A stretch of 64,000 nt of DNA from Streptomyces sp. NRRL S-337 (GCF_000720175.1 NZ_JOIX01000041.1:1-64000), one strand, 5' to 3'. Positions 35,001-44,853 are shown, counted from the first letter of the stretch. A program made the numbers and translations. Notes: generated by a model from the letters alone, not told the origin.

Positions 35001-38000
35001 TCACGCCATGCCCTGCCAGGCATCTGGGCCGAAGCTGCCCTTGATGTCAGAGGCGATCGTGGTCGCATTCACAGTGGATCGCAGTTGGTAGACGATGGTC
35101 TTCTGCACCCCTCGCACCGACAGGTGGACCGGATTCTCCCCCGGGTGTGCCCCCACGATCCGCCTGAGTTCCTTGAGCGCGGGCTCGTTGATGCGGTGGT
35201 AGGGGAACTTGAGCAGGACGGGCGCTGCGCCAGTTCGCTCCGCCGAGGCGACGTCGAGCACCTGCATCTCCTGACCGAAGATGCTGATCGTGCCGTCACG
35301 GTCGTTGATGCGGCCCTGCACGGACACCACGCTGTCTTCGACCAGAGCGCCCATGACGAGCTGGTAGGCAGCGGGGAAGAACAGGACCTCCATCGTGCCG
35401 TCACGGTCGGCGAGGTTGACGATCGCCCACGCACTGCCTTGTTTGGTCATCTTCTGTTGGACGCTGGTGATCAGACCCGACAGGCGCACGATGCCCTCGG
35501 TGCGGCCGGAGGCCAGTAGCTCAGGAATGGTGATGTCCCGGTTGGCCGAGAGGATGTGCTCGGTGCCATCCAGAGGATGCGCAGAGACGTACATCCCGAG
35601 CATCTCACGCTCGGTGGAGAGCAGCTGCTTGCGCGGCCACTCGCTGTCGTCGATGCTGAGGTCGATGCCGAACCCGGCCGAGTCATCACCGCCTTCCCCA
35701 CCAAGCCCCGCGAACAGGTCGTCCTGCCCGTAGGCGGCAGCCTTCTTCAACGGCACCACCGCGTCGATGGCCGTCTCGTGGATCGCAGTCAAGCCCTTGC
35801 GGGTGTTGCCGAGCGAATCGAAGGCTCCGGCCTTGATGAGCGATTCGACCGCCCGCTTGTTGAGCGCCGGCAGATCGGCCTTGTCGAGGAAGTCGGCGAA
35901 CGAACTGAACTTCCCCTTGGTCTTGCGGGCCGAGACGATCGCCTCGATGACGTTGTCGCCGACGTTGCGGACCGACCTCAGGCCGAAGCGCACGTCGTCG
36001 CCGACGGCCGCGAACTCCGCGACGGACTCGTTGGCGTCGGGCTGAAGGACGGTGACGCCGAGCTTGCGGGCGTCTGCCAGGTAGATGCCGGCCTTGTCCT
36101 TGTCGTCTCCGACGGATGTCAGGAGGGCGGCCATGTACTCGGCCGGGTAGTTCGCCTTTAGGTAGGCGGTCCAGTAGCTGACCAAGCCGTATCCGGCGGT
36201 GTGACTTTTGTTGAAGGCGTACCCGGAGAAGGGCAACATGACGTCCCAGATGGCCTTGATGGCCTCTTCCGAGTAGTCGTTGGCCTTCATGCCGCCGTGG
36301 AACTTCTCCCACTCCGCGGCCAGCACCTCGGGCTTCTTCTTGCCCATCGCGCGGCGCAGCATGTCGGCGCCGCCGAGCGTGTACCCGGCGAGGGTCCGGG
36401 CGATGGCCATGATCTGCTCTTGGAAGATGAGCAGGTGGTGGGTGGAGCCCAGGATCGGGTCGAGGACTTCCTTCAACTCCGGGTGGATCGGGTCGGGCTC
36501 CTGCTTACCGTTCTGCCTCAACGCGTAGTTGGTGTGCGCGTTGGCGGCCATCGGGCCGGGCCGGTACAGGGCGAGGGCCGCCGCGATGTCCTCGAACCGG
36601 GACGGCTCCATGAGCTTCAGCAGGGCGCGCATGCCGCCGCCGTCGAGCTGGAAGACACCGAAGGTGTCGCCCCGGCCGAGGAGTTCGAAGGTCTTCTTGT
36701 CATCGAGGGGGATGACGACCGTTTCTGTGTCGCCGTCCATCGGATCGACGCAGGCGAGCTTGACCCCGCGGTTCTCGCGGATGTTGTGGATGGCGTGGTC
36801 GATGACGCCCAGGTTCCGCAGGCCCAGGAAGTCCATCTTGACCAACCCCATGTTTTCGCAACTGGGGTAGTCAAATCCGGTGATCTTGACGCCGTCCTTG
36901 GCCCGCATGTGCAGCGGGATGCGCTCGGTCAGCTTGGTCTTGGACAGGATGACCGCGGCTGCGTGCACACCGGTACCACGCGTCAGGCCCTCGACACCTT
37001 TGGCGGTGTCGATGACCTTCTGGACGTCCGGCTCGTTCTCGTACATCTGCCGGATCTCGCCGCACTCGCCGTACCGCGGGTGCTCGGGATCGAAGATTCC
37101 ATCCAGAGGGATCGACTTGCCCATGATGTCTTCGGGCAGGGCCTTCGTGATCCGCTCCCCGTGCTGGAACGGGTAGCCGAGGATGCGCGAGCTGTCCTTG
37201 ATCGCGTTCTTGGCCTTGATCTTGCCGAACGTGTTCACCATGGCGGTGTAGGCATCACCGTATTTCTCGGTGACGTAGCGCACCATCTTGTCGCGCTGGC
37301 GGTCGTCGAAGTCGAGGTCGACATCCGGCGGGTTGATGCGCTCAGGGTTGAGGAACCGCTCGAAAAGCAAGCCGTGCTCCAGCGGGCACAGCTCCGTGAT
37401 GCGGGTCGCGTACGCCACGATCGAGCCGGTGGCCGAGCCACGGCCCGGACCGACCGGCACTCCGTTCTCGCGTGCGTACTTGCAGATATCCGCGACGACG
37501 AGGAAGTAGGAGGAGAAACCCATCGGACCGATGACCGACATCTCGGTCTCGAACCGCTCCATGACCTCGGCCGGGGTCGGGGCGCCGTAGCGCCTGGCGA
37601 GACCCTTCAGGCACTCCTTGCGCAGCCATGACTCCTGTGTCTCCCCCTCCGGCACGTCGGGGAACTGCGGCATCTCATCGACGTTGTCGAAGACCTCGTC
37701 GTACGACTCGACGCGCTCCGCGATCAGCAGCGTGTTGTCGCACGCCTCAGCCAACTCGGAGAACAGCCCGCGCATCTCGGTAGCGGTCTTGAGGTAGTAG
37801 TCGTTGCCCGAGAAGCGGAACCGTTTCTCGTCGGCCTTGTTCTTGCCGACACCGATGCACAGCAGATTGTCGTGCGCGTCTGCCTGGTCCGCGTGGATGT
37901 AGTGCGCGTCATTGGTGGCCAGGAGCGGGATGCTCAGCTCGTTGGCCAGTCGCATCAGGCCGTCCCGGACCTGCCGCTCGATGGACAGGCCGTGGTCCAT

Positions 38001-38600
38001 CAGCTCCAGGAAGTAGTTCGCCCGGCCGAAAATGTCCTGGTAGGCGGAGGCGACCTCGCGCGCCTTGTCGTACTGGTTCAGGCGCAGCCGGGTCTGGATC
38101 GCGCCGGAGGGGCATCCGGTCGTCGCGATGATGCCCTCGGCGTGCTCGCTGATCAGTTCCATGTCCATCCGCGGCTTGCCGGCCGGGAACTGGCCGGTGT
38201 ACGACGCCTCGGTGGACAGGTAGAAGAGATTGCGCAGACCCTGGACGTTCTCGGCCCACATGGTCATGTGGGTGAAGCGGCCCCCACCCGAGACGTCCTT
38301 CGATCCCTCTCCGTCGTCGGACATGGCGCGCTGCCCGCCAGGGCCCCAGAACTCCTGCTTGCGGTTGCGGCGCGAGGAAGGAGCGACGTACGCCTCGATC
38401 CCGATGATCGGCTTGACGTTCTCGAAGCCCTTGGACACCTGGTGGAACTCATACGCACCGAACATGTTGCCGTGGTCGGACATCGCCACTGCCGGCATGC
38501 CCTGACGGTCCACTTCAGCGAACATCGGCTTCAGCTTCTGGGCACCATCGAGCATCGAGTATTCGGTGTGATTGTGCAGGTGAACAAAGCTGTCGGACAC
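35001..38600 (-). CDS. dnaE: DNA polymerase III alpha subunit
   Basis: A 1199-residue DnaE1-type replicative polymerase. The N-terminal PHP domain begins with FVHLHNHTEYSMLDGAQKLK. The polymerase core has GPGRGSATGSIVAYA and the catalytic PDVDLDFDD near residue 425, plus KIKAKNAIKD and FNKSHTAGYGLVSYWTAYLK. It ends with the helix-hairpin-helix (IKAGAFDSLGNTRKGL), an OB-fold (VRLSGLITSVQQKMTKQG) and a short C-terminal domain. The start is GTG at 38600 with GGAGGT upstream. The protein looks intact. It lies alone between IS debris and a plasmid-type ParA module instead of in a core-gene setting, so it may be a second dnaE copy. Confidence 0.95.
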   Translation of the reverse strand: MSDSFVHLHNHTEYSMLDGAQKLKPMFAEVDRQGMPAVAMSDHGNMFGAYEFHQVSKGFENVKPIIGIEAYVAPSSRRNRKQEFWGPGGQRAMSDDGEGSKDVSGGGRFTHMTMWAENVQGLRNLFYLSTEASYTGQFPAGKPRMDMELISEHAEGIIATTGCPSGAIQTRLRLNQYDKAREVASAYQDIFGRANYFLELMDHGLSIERQVRDGLMRLANELSIPLLATNDAHYIHADQADAHDNLLCIGVGKNKADEKRFRFSGNDYYLKTATEMRGLFSELAEACDNTLLIAERVESYDEVFDNVDEMPQFPDVPEGETQESWLRKECLKGLARRYGAPTPAEVMERFETEMSVIGPMGFSSYFLVVADICKYARENGVPVGPGRGSATGSIVAYATRITELCPLEHGLLFERFLNPERINPPDVDLDFDDRQRDKMVRYVTEKYGDAYTAMVNTFGKIKAKNAIKDSSRILGYPFQHGERITKALPEDIMGKSIPLDGIFDPEHPRYGECGEIRQMYENEPDVQKVIDTAKGVEGLTRGTGVHAAAVILSKTKLTERIPLHMRAKDGVKITGFDYPSCENMGLVKMDFLGLRNLGVIDHAIHNIRENRGVKLACVDPMDGDTETVVIPLDDKKTFELLGRGDTFGVFQLDGGGMRALLKLMEPSRFEDIAAALALYRPGPMAANAHTNYALRQNGKQEPDPIHPELKEVLDPILGSTHHLLIFQEQIMAIARTLAGYTLGGADMLRRAMGKKKPEVLAAEWEKFHGGMKANDYSEEAIKAIWDVMLPFSGYAFNKSHTAGYGLVSYWTAYLKANYPAEYMAALLTSVGDDKDKAGIYLADARKLGVTVLQPDANESVAEFAAVGDDVRFGLRSVRNVGDNVIEAIVSARKTKGKFSSFADFLDKADLPALNKRAVESLIKAGAFDSLGNTRKGLTAIHETAIDAVVPLKKAAAYGQDDLFAGLGGEGGDDSAGFGIDLSIDDSEWPRKQLLSTEREMLGMYVSAHPLDGTEHILSANRDITIPELLASGRTEGIVRLSGLITSVQQKMTKQGSAWAIVNLADRDGTMEVLFFPAAYQLVMGALVEDSVVSVQGRINDRDGTISIFGQEMQVLDVASAERTGAAPVLLKFPYHRINEPALKELRRIVGAHPGENPVHLSVRGVQKTIVYQLRSTVNATTIASDIKGSFGPDAWQGMA

Positions 38601-38990
38601 CGGTCAGGCACCTCCGAGGCAGGTCACGGGAAGCCCCTCACCCTACCCCTCCGCCCCATCTCAAACGCCGAGGCGAGGAACTCAACGCACCGACGACAAA
38701 GGCCAGTTGGTGGCCCTTTGGGGCGTCCAGCGACCCCCATAATCGTTTCTGTGTCTCTTCATACGTGAGGTCGCCGACGCCTCGGACGGGCTGCCGCGCT
38801 CCACACGAGGATGGCGCTGTCGTCTGCGGCTGGAGCCCACTTGGAACCCGGGCCGGATCCTTCCTGGCGGGAAACCTGTATGCGGACGACTGCCCCGAGG
38901 GCTGGCGGCCTGGAGGGCGCGGTAGCGAGTGCCCTGCCCCGGCGCATGGACAGCCACGCACGACAGCGCCTCGCAGTCTTCGCCGGTACA
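38601..38990. other. dnaE upstream region, no recognisable gene
   Basis: It holds the dnaE promoter near 38610-38700. The rest merges into decayed WD40 sequence. Confidence 0.4.
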
Positions 38991-39240
38991 CCACGCGATA
39001 TCAGCGGTCCCCCAGAGCCCGTCTCGGCGCTCTCCTTCTCCCCCGACGCCCACACGCCGGCAGTAGTCGGAACACGCGGCACAACTCAACTGTGGGATGT
39101 CACTTCCAATGCCCAACACGGTCACGTCGCACCCGGCGCTGGCGACACCATCCTCGCGCCGGCCCTCAGCCCCGACAACCAGACTCTGTACTCGGCCGGA
39201 GACCACGTCACACTGCAGAAAGCCGACGAGATCCTCGACA
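38990..39240 (+). pseudogene. WD40-repeat protein remnant
   Basis: The plus strand reads PVSALSFSPDAHTPAVVGTR, then GTTQLWDVTSNAQHGHV, then TILAPALSPDNQTLYSAGDH and VTLQK. This is one WD40 blade and the start of a second, as found at the end of Streptomyces NB-ARC/WD40 proteins. The usual C-terminal Trp-Lys-x-Tyr tail is replaced by unrelated frame. The rest of the propeller and the NTPase part are gone. Confidence 0.6.
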
Positions 39241-39407
39241 AAGTCGCCGCATACCGCCACCGAATCTCCGGCTCAGATCACGAACTCATTCACCGGAGGT
39301 CCGAGGGGTCTTTGCATGACGTCGATGTGTGACACCTCGGCGGGACACCGTCCACCACGGCGTGAGCTGTGGCGGGGCGAACCAACGGTTCACCCTGAGC
39401 CACTTGG

Positions 39408-39698
39408 TCAGCGGCCCGAATCCGGGTCCTCACGCGGGACGGACGCAGCCCGGTCTCCGGGCCGAGAGATACAGCCGGCGGTGACGGCCATGGTACGCAG
39501 GAGGGTCGTGCCGGCGAGTACGACCGAGGTGACCGGCCGTCCCAGCCATCGCATCAGATCGCCTCGCAGGTGGGGATCGACCTCGACGGTCACCCGGAGG
39601 TATCTGTTCTGCAGCGTGGTGACATTGGCGGAACGGGGCGACGAGACGTCCTGCCCGCGCCGCAATGCAGCACGGTAGCTCTCCTTGCGCTGGCTCAT
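39408..39698 (-). CDS. small partner of ParA, plasmid partition type
   Basis: A 96-residue protein overlapping the parA stop by ATGA. RYLRVTVEVDPHLRGDLMRW resembles the ribbon-helix-helix segment of small DNA-binding partners that follow ParA in Streptomyces plasmids. The C-terminal third (SRPGDRAASVPREDPDSGR) looks out of character and may reflect a frameshift. It probably binds the partition site or represses the operon. Confidence 0.55.
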   Translation of the reverse strand: MSQRKESYRAALRRGQDVSSPRSANVTTLQNRYLRVTVEVDPHLRGDLMRWLGRPVTSVVLAGTTLLRTMAVTAGCISRPGDRAASVPREDPDSGR

Positions 39699-40342
39699 AC
39701 CTCATCCTGACGCTTGATCAGTTCCTCTGCGAAGTCCATGTATGCCGAGCCCTTGGCCTGGACCGGGTTCCCGAAGGACTGGGCGTACAGGTCGAGCCGA
39801 GCAATGTGGGTGTTCAGCACCTCGAAACCCCGCTCGGTCAGCGCCTCGCGAGCGTCCGCATCGGGCCCGGTGCGCGTGGCATCGGGTCGGTTGGTGCGAT
39901 TGAGCAGGACCGCCGTACGGGCCGGCTCGGCGCGCAGGGACTGCACGTCCGCCATCTCGCCGAGGATGGGCGCCATCCGGTCCAGTTCGATGGGGGCAGG
40001 AGTCACGGGCACGATCCACTCACTGGCGTACCTCATGATGCTGCGGGCGATGCGGGGATGGTCCTCCAGCTGAGGCGCATCGAGCACGACGGCCTGCCGG
40101 TTTCCGAGGAAGTCGTTCACGCGACGGTGGACGTCCCCCACCGGCAAGGCGATCACCGGAAACGGAAAGCCATCGGCCAGCTCGCTCCAGCGCAGCGCGG
40201 AGGCGGCCGGGTCGCCATCGACCAGCAGCGGCGACAGTCCCGACTCATGAAGCGCGTGGGCCAGCCACACAGCACTCGTCGTCTTTCCGACGCCCGGCTT
40301 GAGGTTCACAAAAGCGCAGCTCAAAGACACAAGAACCGACAA
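39695..40342 (-). CDS. parA: ParA family partition ATPase
   Basis: A 215-residue deviant-Walker ATPase. The P-loop is NLKPGVGKTTSAVWLAHAL, with Lys and Pro in place of the usual K-G-G, as in a known group of Streptomyces plasmid ParA proteins. The switch region reads VVLDAPQLEDHPRIARSIMR, followed by WIVPVTPAPIELDRMAPILG. It should segregate a plasmid or integrated element in concert with the small downstream protein. Its presence suggests that part of this window came from a linear or circular plasmid, or an integrative element. The start ATG 40342 gives a slightly long N-terminus. Confidence 0.85.
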   Translation of the reverse strand: MSVLVSLSCAFVNLKPGVGKTTSAVWLAHALHESGLSPLLVDGDPAASALRWSELADGFPFPVIALPVGDVHRRVNDFLGNRQAVVLDAPQLEDHPRIARSIMRYASEWIVPVTPAPIELDRMAPILGEMADVQSLRAEPARTAVLLNRTNRPDATRTGPDADAREALTERGFEVLNTHIARLDLYAQSFGNPVQAKGSAYMDFAEELIKRQDEV

Positions 40343-40847
40343 TAAGGGGCACTATTGCTCATTCTCGGTCGGCGCGAGGGTGTGGCTTCGTGGTTCACCC
40401 GCAAGCAGTGAGAAACGTCGGCCCCCCGTGGCGCTCGCGGCTGACCGTGTGCACCACCGGTTGCATCTCGTCGGAATGGTTGCAGACGCCGTGGGGGGCT
40501 CCGTCTCAGTCCGGGATGGCGGCACCAACAAGGTCGGCTGTGACGAAGCACGCCGTTACCGCACAGTCCTGACGGTCCTCGCGGTGTTGGTCGCTGCCAC
40601 CGGACTCGAGTGGGTCTCTTCCAGCCTGGAAGGCGTTCACCGGCACAAAGGCGAATGAGGCGCAGCCGGCATTCCTCCTCCCCCGCGCCCCGGACCAAGC
40701 CCTCAATGAAGGACTCGGCCGTGTCTCCCCGACCCGCCGGGAAAGTATCCGCTCCCCGGCGCGAGGCCCTGGCCCTGCCGCCAGCGGCTGCGCCTGCAGG
40801 CCCGGCGAGCGACGACATCGCCGACGACCTCAAAGAGGCGTACTGTC
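40343..40847. other. parA upstream region, no recognisable gene
   Basis: Contains the probable parA promoter and perhaps partition sites, but no clear iterons were seen. Open frames here lack family resemblance. Confidence 0.4.
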
Positions 40848-41010
40848 GCGCCACAAGATGTCAGCTACACCTCCCCCGGCAAGGACGCCCCAGCGCTCGA
40901 TGGCATCTCCTTGAGCCTGAGTGCCGGCGAGACCGTTGCCTTCGTCGGCCGCAACCGGTCGGGGAAGAGCACCTGTTCACGGTTGCTCGCCGGTCCTGGC
41001 GTGGAGCAGG
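40848..41010 (+). pseudogene. ABC transporter ATP-binding domain fragment
   Basis: The plus strand reads QDVSYTSPGKDAPALDGISL, SLSAGETVAFVGRNRSGKST and SRLLAGPGVEQG, which is the beginning of an ABC ATPase up to Walker A (GRNRSGKST, altered from GxxGSGKST). The homology ends after about 55 residues. Confidence 0.7.
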
Positions 41011-41406
41011 GCCCCAATGTCCTGGAAGGGGCGGAGCCGCCAAGGGGCGCGGGCCCATGCGCCGCACGGAAGGCGGCTCCGCAAAATCCCTCGGACACGC
41101 CAGCCGCGGCCGTCCCGCAGCACTGCAGCCACGGCAGCCCCAAGGAAATCACTCCGTGTGGCGGCTGCTCTACGGCCCTCAAAGGGCTGGTGGGCTTCGC
41201 GTGCCGCGGAAGATATGGGCGGATGCCCTACGTCCCGGGCTGATCCGTGCTACGCAGTCCCAGGGCCGCACCACGTCGGTGCCTTCCCGAGCCGGGGCAG
41301 CACCACCGCTCCACCACCCGCCACCCCTTCACGTATCTTCCCATCGGGCCGCGGCGTTCGGTGACTGCGTGCCCACGCTACGGCCCACGAACCTCGGAGG
41401 GACCCT
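41011..41406. other. no recognisable gene; cellulase upstream region
   Basis: Weak open frames only. GGAGG at 41395-41399 serves the cellulase start at 41407. Confidence 0.4.
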
Positions 41407-43311
41407 ATGAGAAGACCCCTGCTGCCGGCGATACTCGTCGGGGCGCTGTTACTCGGAGTGCTCGGCGCGTCCGAAGCAGGCGCGTCGACGGCCCCGCGCC
41501 CCGCCCCGCCGTCGGTCGGCAAGCCGAAAGCCCTCATCGATTCGTGGCGTCCACCCCTCAGCACCCGGGGCCGCTACATCGTCGACGCCGACGGCAATCG
41601 CTTCAAGCTCAAGTCGGCCAACTGGCATGGTGCCCAGGGCTCCTGGAACGGATCCGGAGACATCACCGACCCGGCGAACCACCACGACGGCGAGAAGTCC
41701 GACCAGATGCCGCTCGGCCTGGACCGCGCTCCGATACCGAAGATCCTCGCTGGATTCCACGAACTCGGCATCAACAGCATCCGGCTGCCGTTCTCGAACG
41801 AGATGCTGCACGACAAGCGCCCCGTCCCCGACTCCTCAGTCGCCGCCAACCCTCAACTGCGCGGCAAGACCCCGCTCCAGGTCCTCGACGCGGTGGTCGA
41901 CGCCACCACCGCGGAAGGCTTCGCGGTGGTGCTCAACAACCACACCAACACGTCGCGTTTCTGCTGCGGCCTGGACGGCAACGAACGCTGGAACACCAGT
42001 CAGTCCACCGCTCGATGGGAGGACGACTGGATCTCGCTCGCCCGCCGCTATAAGGGCAACAAGCGCGTCGTCGGAGCCGACCTCTACAACGAGGTCCGCC
42101 GGACCGTCACTGACGACGCCAACTGGAACTGGGGTGACAGCCACGACTGGTGGGCTGCCTCCCAGCACCTCGGCGACCGTCTGCTCATCGAGGCCAATCC
42201 CGATCTGCTGGTGGTCGTCGAGGGAATCAACTGGCAAGGAATCCCGGCCGACGGACTGTTCCACTGGCGGCCGACGCTCGAACCGGTACGCACTCTGTCG
42301 CACACCCTCGTCGCCTCGAACAAGCTGGTGTACTCGGCGCATTTCTACGGCTACACGGGACCGAACCACACCGGCGCGACCGGAATGGGCGAGACCCACG
42401 ACCCGCGCTACCAGGAACTCTCCCGCGAGGATCTCTTCGCGACCCTGCAGCGCCAGGCGTTCTACGTCACCGAGGCCGGACGCCACTACACCGCGCCTCT
42501 GTGGATCAGCGAGTTCGGCATCGGCAGGGAAGAGACGAACCCGCAGGCCCGAGCCTGGTTCGGTAACTTCGTCGACTACCTGATCGACCAGGACACCGAC
42601 TTCGCCTTCTGGCCCCTGGTCGGATGGACCGGCCACGGAACCTGGCCGCTGATCAACTTCGACACCGCCGGACGGCGTTCCGGCATCCTGGACGGCGGTG
42701 ACTGGCGCACGGCCGACTGGAAGCGTCTGGTGGGCGCGCCCCAGAAGACGGGGCAGATCGCCGACTCCGACACCTGGGACATGCTGAACCTCGACCACGC
42801 CGACGCGGTCCAGTCGGCGCGGGTACGGAAGCATGGGGACTGGGACCCGGGAGCACGCAAGGGGGTCTGCCCCGACGGACAGCGCCTCATCGGTCTGGCA
42901 CACCGTGACGGGCGTGGCCTGTGTACCGACGCCGGAGCCGCCGGGCTCGCCGGGCCCGACCCGGTGCTGAGCGTCGTGCACGACGAACGCCATGTCCAGC
43001 AGGGCGACTGGGCGCGTGGCTACACCAAGTACCAGTGCGGGCCCGGCCAGTTCATGATCGGCTACAGCGTGCGCGGCCAAGCGGTCTCGGGCGTGTTGTG
43101 CGCCGAGGCGAGCAGTGCACTCAGCACGGACGGCCGTACCGTCTGGTTCGACCGAAGCGACGACCGCCCGGCCGGGGGCCCGGGCGGCGAGTTCGCGCAG
43201 GGCACCTACAAGGGTCAGTGCCGAACCGACGAGTTCGCGGCTGGCATCGCCTTCACCCACGCGTGGGTGAAGGGCGGGACACCGGACGCCCTGCTGTGCC
43301 GCAAGCTCTGA
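41407..43311 (+). CDS. secreted GH5 cellulase-like glycoside hydrolase
   Basis: A 634-residue protein with a Sec signal peptide (LPAILVGALLLGVLGASEAG, cleavage near residue 26). The (beta/alpha)8 GH5 domain spans about 45-450: KSANWHG, INSIRLPFSNEML, VVLNNHTNTS, VGADLYNEV with the acid/base Glu229, and LWISEFGIG with the nucleophile Glu369. The residues after 450 form a domain containing repeated CPDGQRLIGLAH, CGPGQFMIGYSV and CRTDEFAAGIAF segments. These are three related Cys-containing units, perhaps a carbohydrate-binding module. It degrades a beta-1,4-glucan outside the cell. Confidence 0.9.
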   Translation: MRRPLLPAILVGALLLGVLGASEAGASTAPRPAPPSVGKPKALIDSWRPPLSTRGRYIVDADGNRFKLKSANWHGAQGSWNGSGDITDPANHHDGEKSDQMPLGLDRAPIPKILAGFHELGINSIRLPFSNEMLHDKRPVPDSSVAANPQLRGKTPLQVLDAVVDATTAEGFAVVLNNHTNTSRFCCGLDGNERWNTSQSTARWEDDWISLARRYKGNKRVVGADLYNEVRRTVTDDANWNWGDSHDWWAASQHLGDRLLIEANPDLLVVVEGINWQGIPADGLFHWRPTLEPVRTLSHTLVASNKLVYSAHFYGYTGPNHTGATGMGETHDPRYQELSREDLFATLQRQAFYVTEAGRHYTAPLWISEFGIGREETNPQARAWFGNFVDYLIDQDTDFAFWPLVGWTGHGTWPLINFDTAGRRSGILDGGDWRTADWKRLVGAPQKTGQIADSDTWDMLNLDHADAVQSARVRKHGDWDPGARKGVCPDGQRLIGLAHRDGRGLCTDAGAAGLAGPDPVLSVVHDERHVQQGDWARGYTKYQCGPGQFMIGYSVRGQAVSGVLCAEASSALSTDGRTVWFDRSDDRPAGGPGGEFAQGTYKGQCRTDEFAAGIAFTHAWVKGGTPDALLCRKL

Positions 43312-43734
43312 CCGATACCACTACCACCCGCGGGCGATTCGAGCACCTCGGACCCGCTTCACCCGGATGCAGAGGACCGTCTGCTCTCCGACCACCGGCG
43401 TGAGGCGGGTCGACCGGCGTGAGGCGGGTCGACCGGTCAGGGATCGTGGACGGCGCCTTGGTCCCGGTCCAGGACGGGCCACCTGGGCGGCGACCTCGTC
43501 ATCCCGGGTGAGGTCAGCGACGGCCTGGATCTTCTCATCCGACTGTGCCGGGACGGCCCACCCGCTGCCCGACGACCCGCTTCGCGGCGTCCGCCGCCGG
43601 GCGCACGACGAAGCTGCGGCACCTCGCAGCGTCGTCGGTCGCTCGCATACGCCCGGTATGACGACGCCCCTCCGCCTTGCGTTGCACCGCAGCTCACTTC
43701 GCGCGCTGATCCACCGGGGATGGCAGTACAGCCC
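43312..43734. other. intergenic; no recognisable gene
   Basis: Holds a 19-bp tandem duplication at 43395-43432 and decayed open frames, between converging genes. Confidence 0.4.
43395..43436. repeat. 19-bp direct tandem repeat
   Basis: CCGGCGTGAGGCGGGTCGA occurs twice head to tail (43395-43413, 43414-43432) followed by a partial CCGG; probably a slippage duplication. Confidence 0.9.
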
Positions 43735-44853
43735 TTAGCCCAGAGCGCATGTCCAGATCACGGGGTGCGGAGCGCCGGCGCCGTCGTATGGATCGCCGTC
43801 GTAGGCCCAACCTCCGGCCCTGGCCTCGTCATTGATGGCCTCGGCGCCGGCCGGGCCATCGGGGGCGAGGCTGGGGAGGGCTCGAACGGGGCCGGAGCCC
43901 GGCCAGATCTGGGCCTGGTCGATGGGGGTGGTCGGCGGGATGCCGTGCGGGAACATCGCGGTGCCGACGGCCACGCCGCTGCTGGGGCTGATGTCGTTGA
44001 GCCAGCCCTTGCCTTCGTGAGCGGGGAGCCCCCGTATCTGGACGCCTTCCTTGGTGTAGGGGGCGTCCCAGTAGGTCTCGGCAGCCAGGTCCTGGTGGTG
44101 GTAGGTGCGTTCACCGACGACGCGTCCGTGGTTGTCGATGGCGGACGGGTACCAGTCCGTGTCGGTGTTGATCTCGATGGGCTTGAGATCCCGTCCCGGA
44201 CCTGTGGTGCCACCGGGCCAGACCAGCCCGACGCTGCCGCTCACCTCGCTCACGCCGTCCCAGTACCAGGAGTATCCGATCACCGTGCCACGGGAGTTGA
44301 TGCCGCGTATACGTACATGGGTGTGCCCGGGTTTGACGGTGAGGGTCCGGGTGAGGGTGGCGCCGGTCCAGAGATAGGCGGTGTCCGAACTGTCGTTGCC
44401 GCCCGCGACGGTCCCGAGGTCGTTGACGTCGGCGGCATAGGTCCCGCCGGGGAGGATGCGTACAGCCGAGGCACCGGCACGGTAGCTGAAGGCGGCGACA
44501 CCCACCGGGCCCCGGATGCTGCCCACCATGAGGCCGCGGTGGTTGACGGCGGCGACCGAGCCGCTGTCGTACCCGGACGGGAGCGGGACGCGGTGCACGG
44601 CGCTTCCCGTCCAGTAGGCGGGCAGCCCCGCGGACTGCCCGACGGACAGGCCGCCGGTGCCGAAGTCGTTGACGCTCTCGCTGCCCCAGGATCCGGCGCC
44701 GGTGCCCGGCAGCCGGTCGAGGACATGAAGGGCAGGGGTACAGCGGGATGCCGGACCGGGGCCTTCCGCGGCGGTCGCCGGGAGCACCGTGGTGAGCAGC
44801 GCTCCCAGTGCGAGTGCGGTGGCGGCCATGGCTCGGCTGCGGCCTGGTCTCAT
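43735..44853 (-). CDS. secreted HAF-repeat protein
   Basis: A 372-residue protein with a signal peptide (MAATALALGALLTTVLPATA, cut near residue 28). The mature part contains at least seven repeats of the form [V/I]N-x-x-G-x-x-V-G: SVNDFGTGGLSVGQS, AVNHRGLMVGSI, DVNDLGTVAGG, GINSRGTVIGYS, AIDNHGRVVGER, AINDEARAGG. This is the extracellular HAF repeat family, likely a beta-propeller. The function is unknown. The start was set at ATG 44853, because the upstream extension to 44904 would put charged residues before the signal. Confidence 0.75.
   Translation of the reverse strand: MRPGRSRAMAATALALGALLTTVLPATAAEGPGPASRCTPALHVLDRLPGTGAGSWGSESVNDFGTGGLSVGQSAGLPAYWTGSAVHRVPLPSGYDSGSVAAVNHRGLMVGSIRGPVGVAAFSYRAGASAVRILPGGTYAADVNDLGTVAGGNDSSDTAYLWTGATLTRTLTVKPGHTHVRIRGINSRGTVIGYSWYWDGVSEVSGSVGLVWPGGTTGPGRDLKPIEINTDTDWYPSAIDNHGRVVGERTYHHQDLAAETYWDAPYTKEGVQIRGLPAHEGKGWLNDISPSSGVAVGTAMFPHGIPPTTPIDQAQIWPGSGPVRALPSLAPDGPAGAEAINDEARAGGWAYDGDPYDGAGAPHPVIWTCALG

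Noticed and set aside
36201..37631. 476-codon plus-strand frame inside dnaE
   Set aside because: Mirror frame of dnaE without any recognisable motif.
41836..43260. 474-codon minus-strand frame opposite the cellulase
   Set aside because: Shadow of the GH5 gene; no start signal or family.
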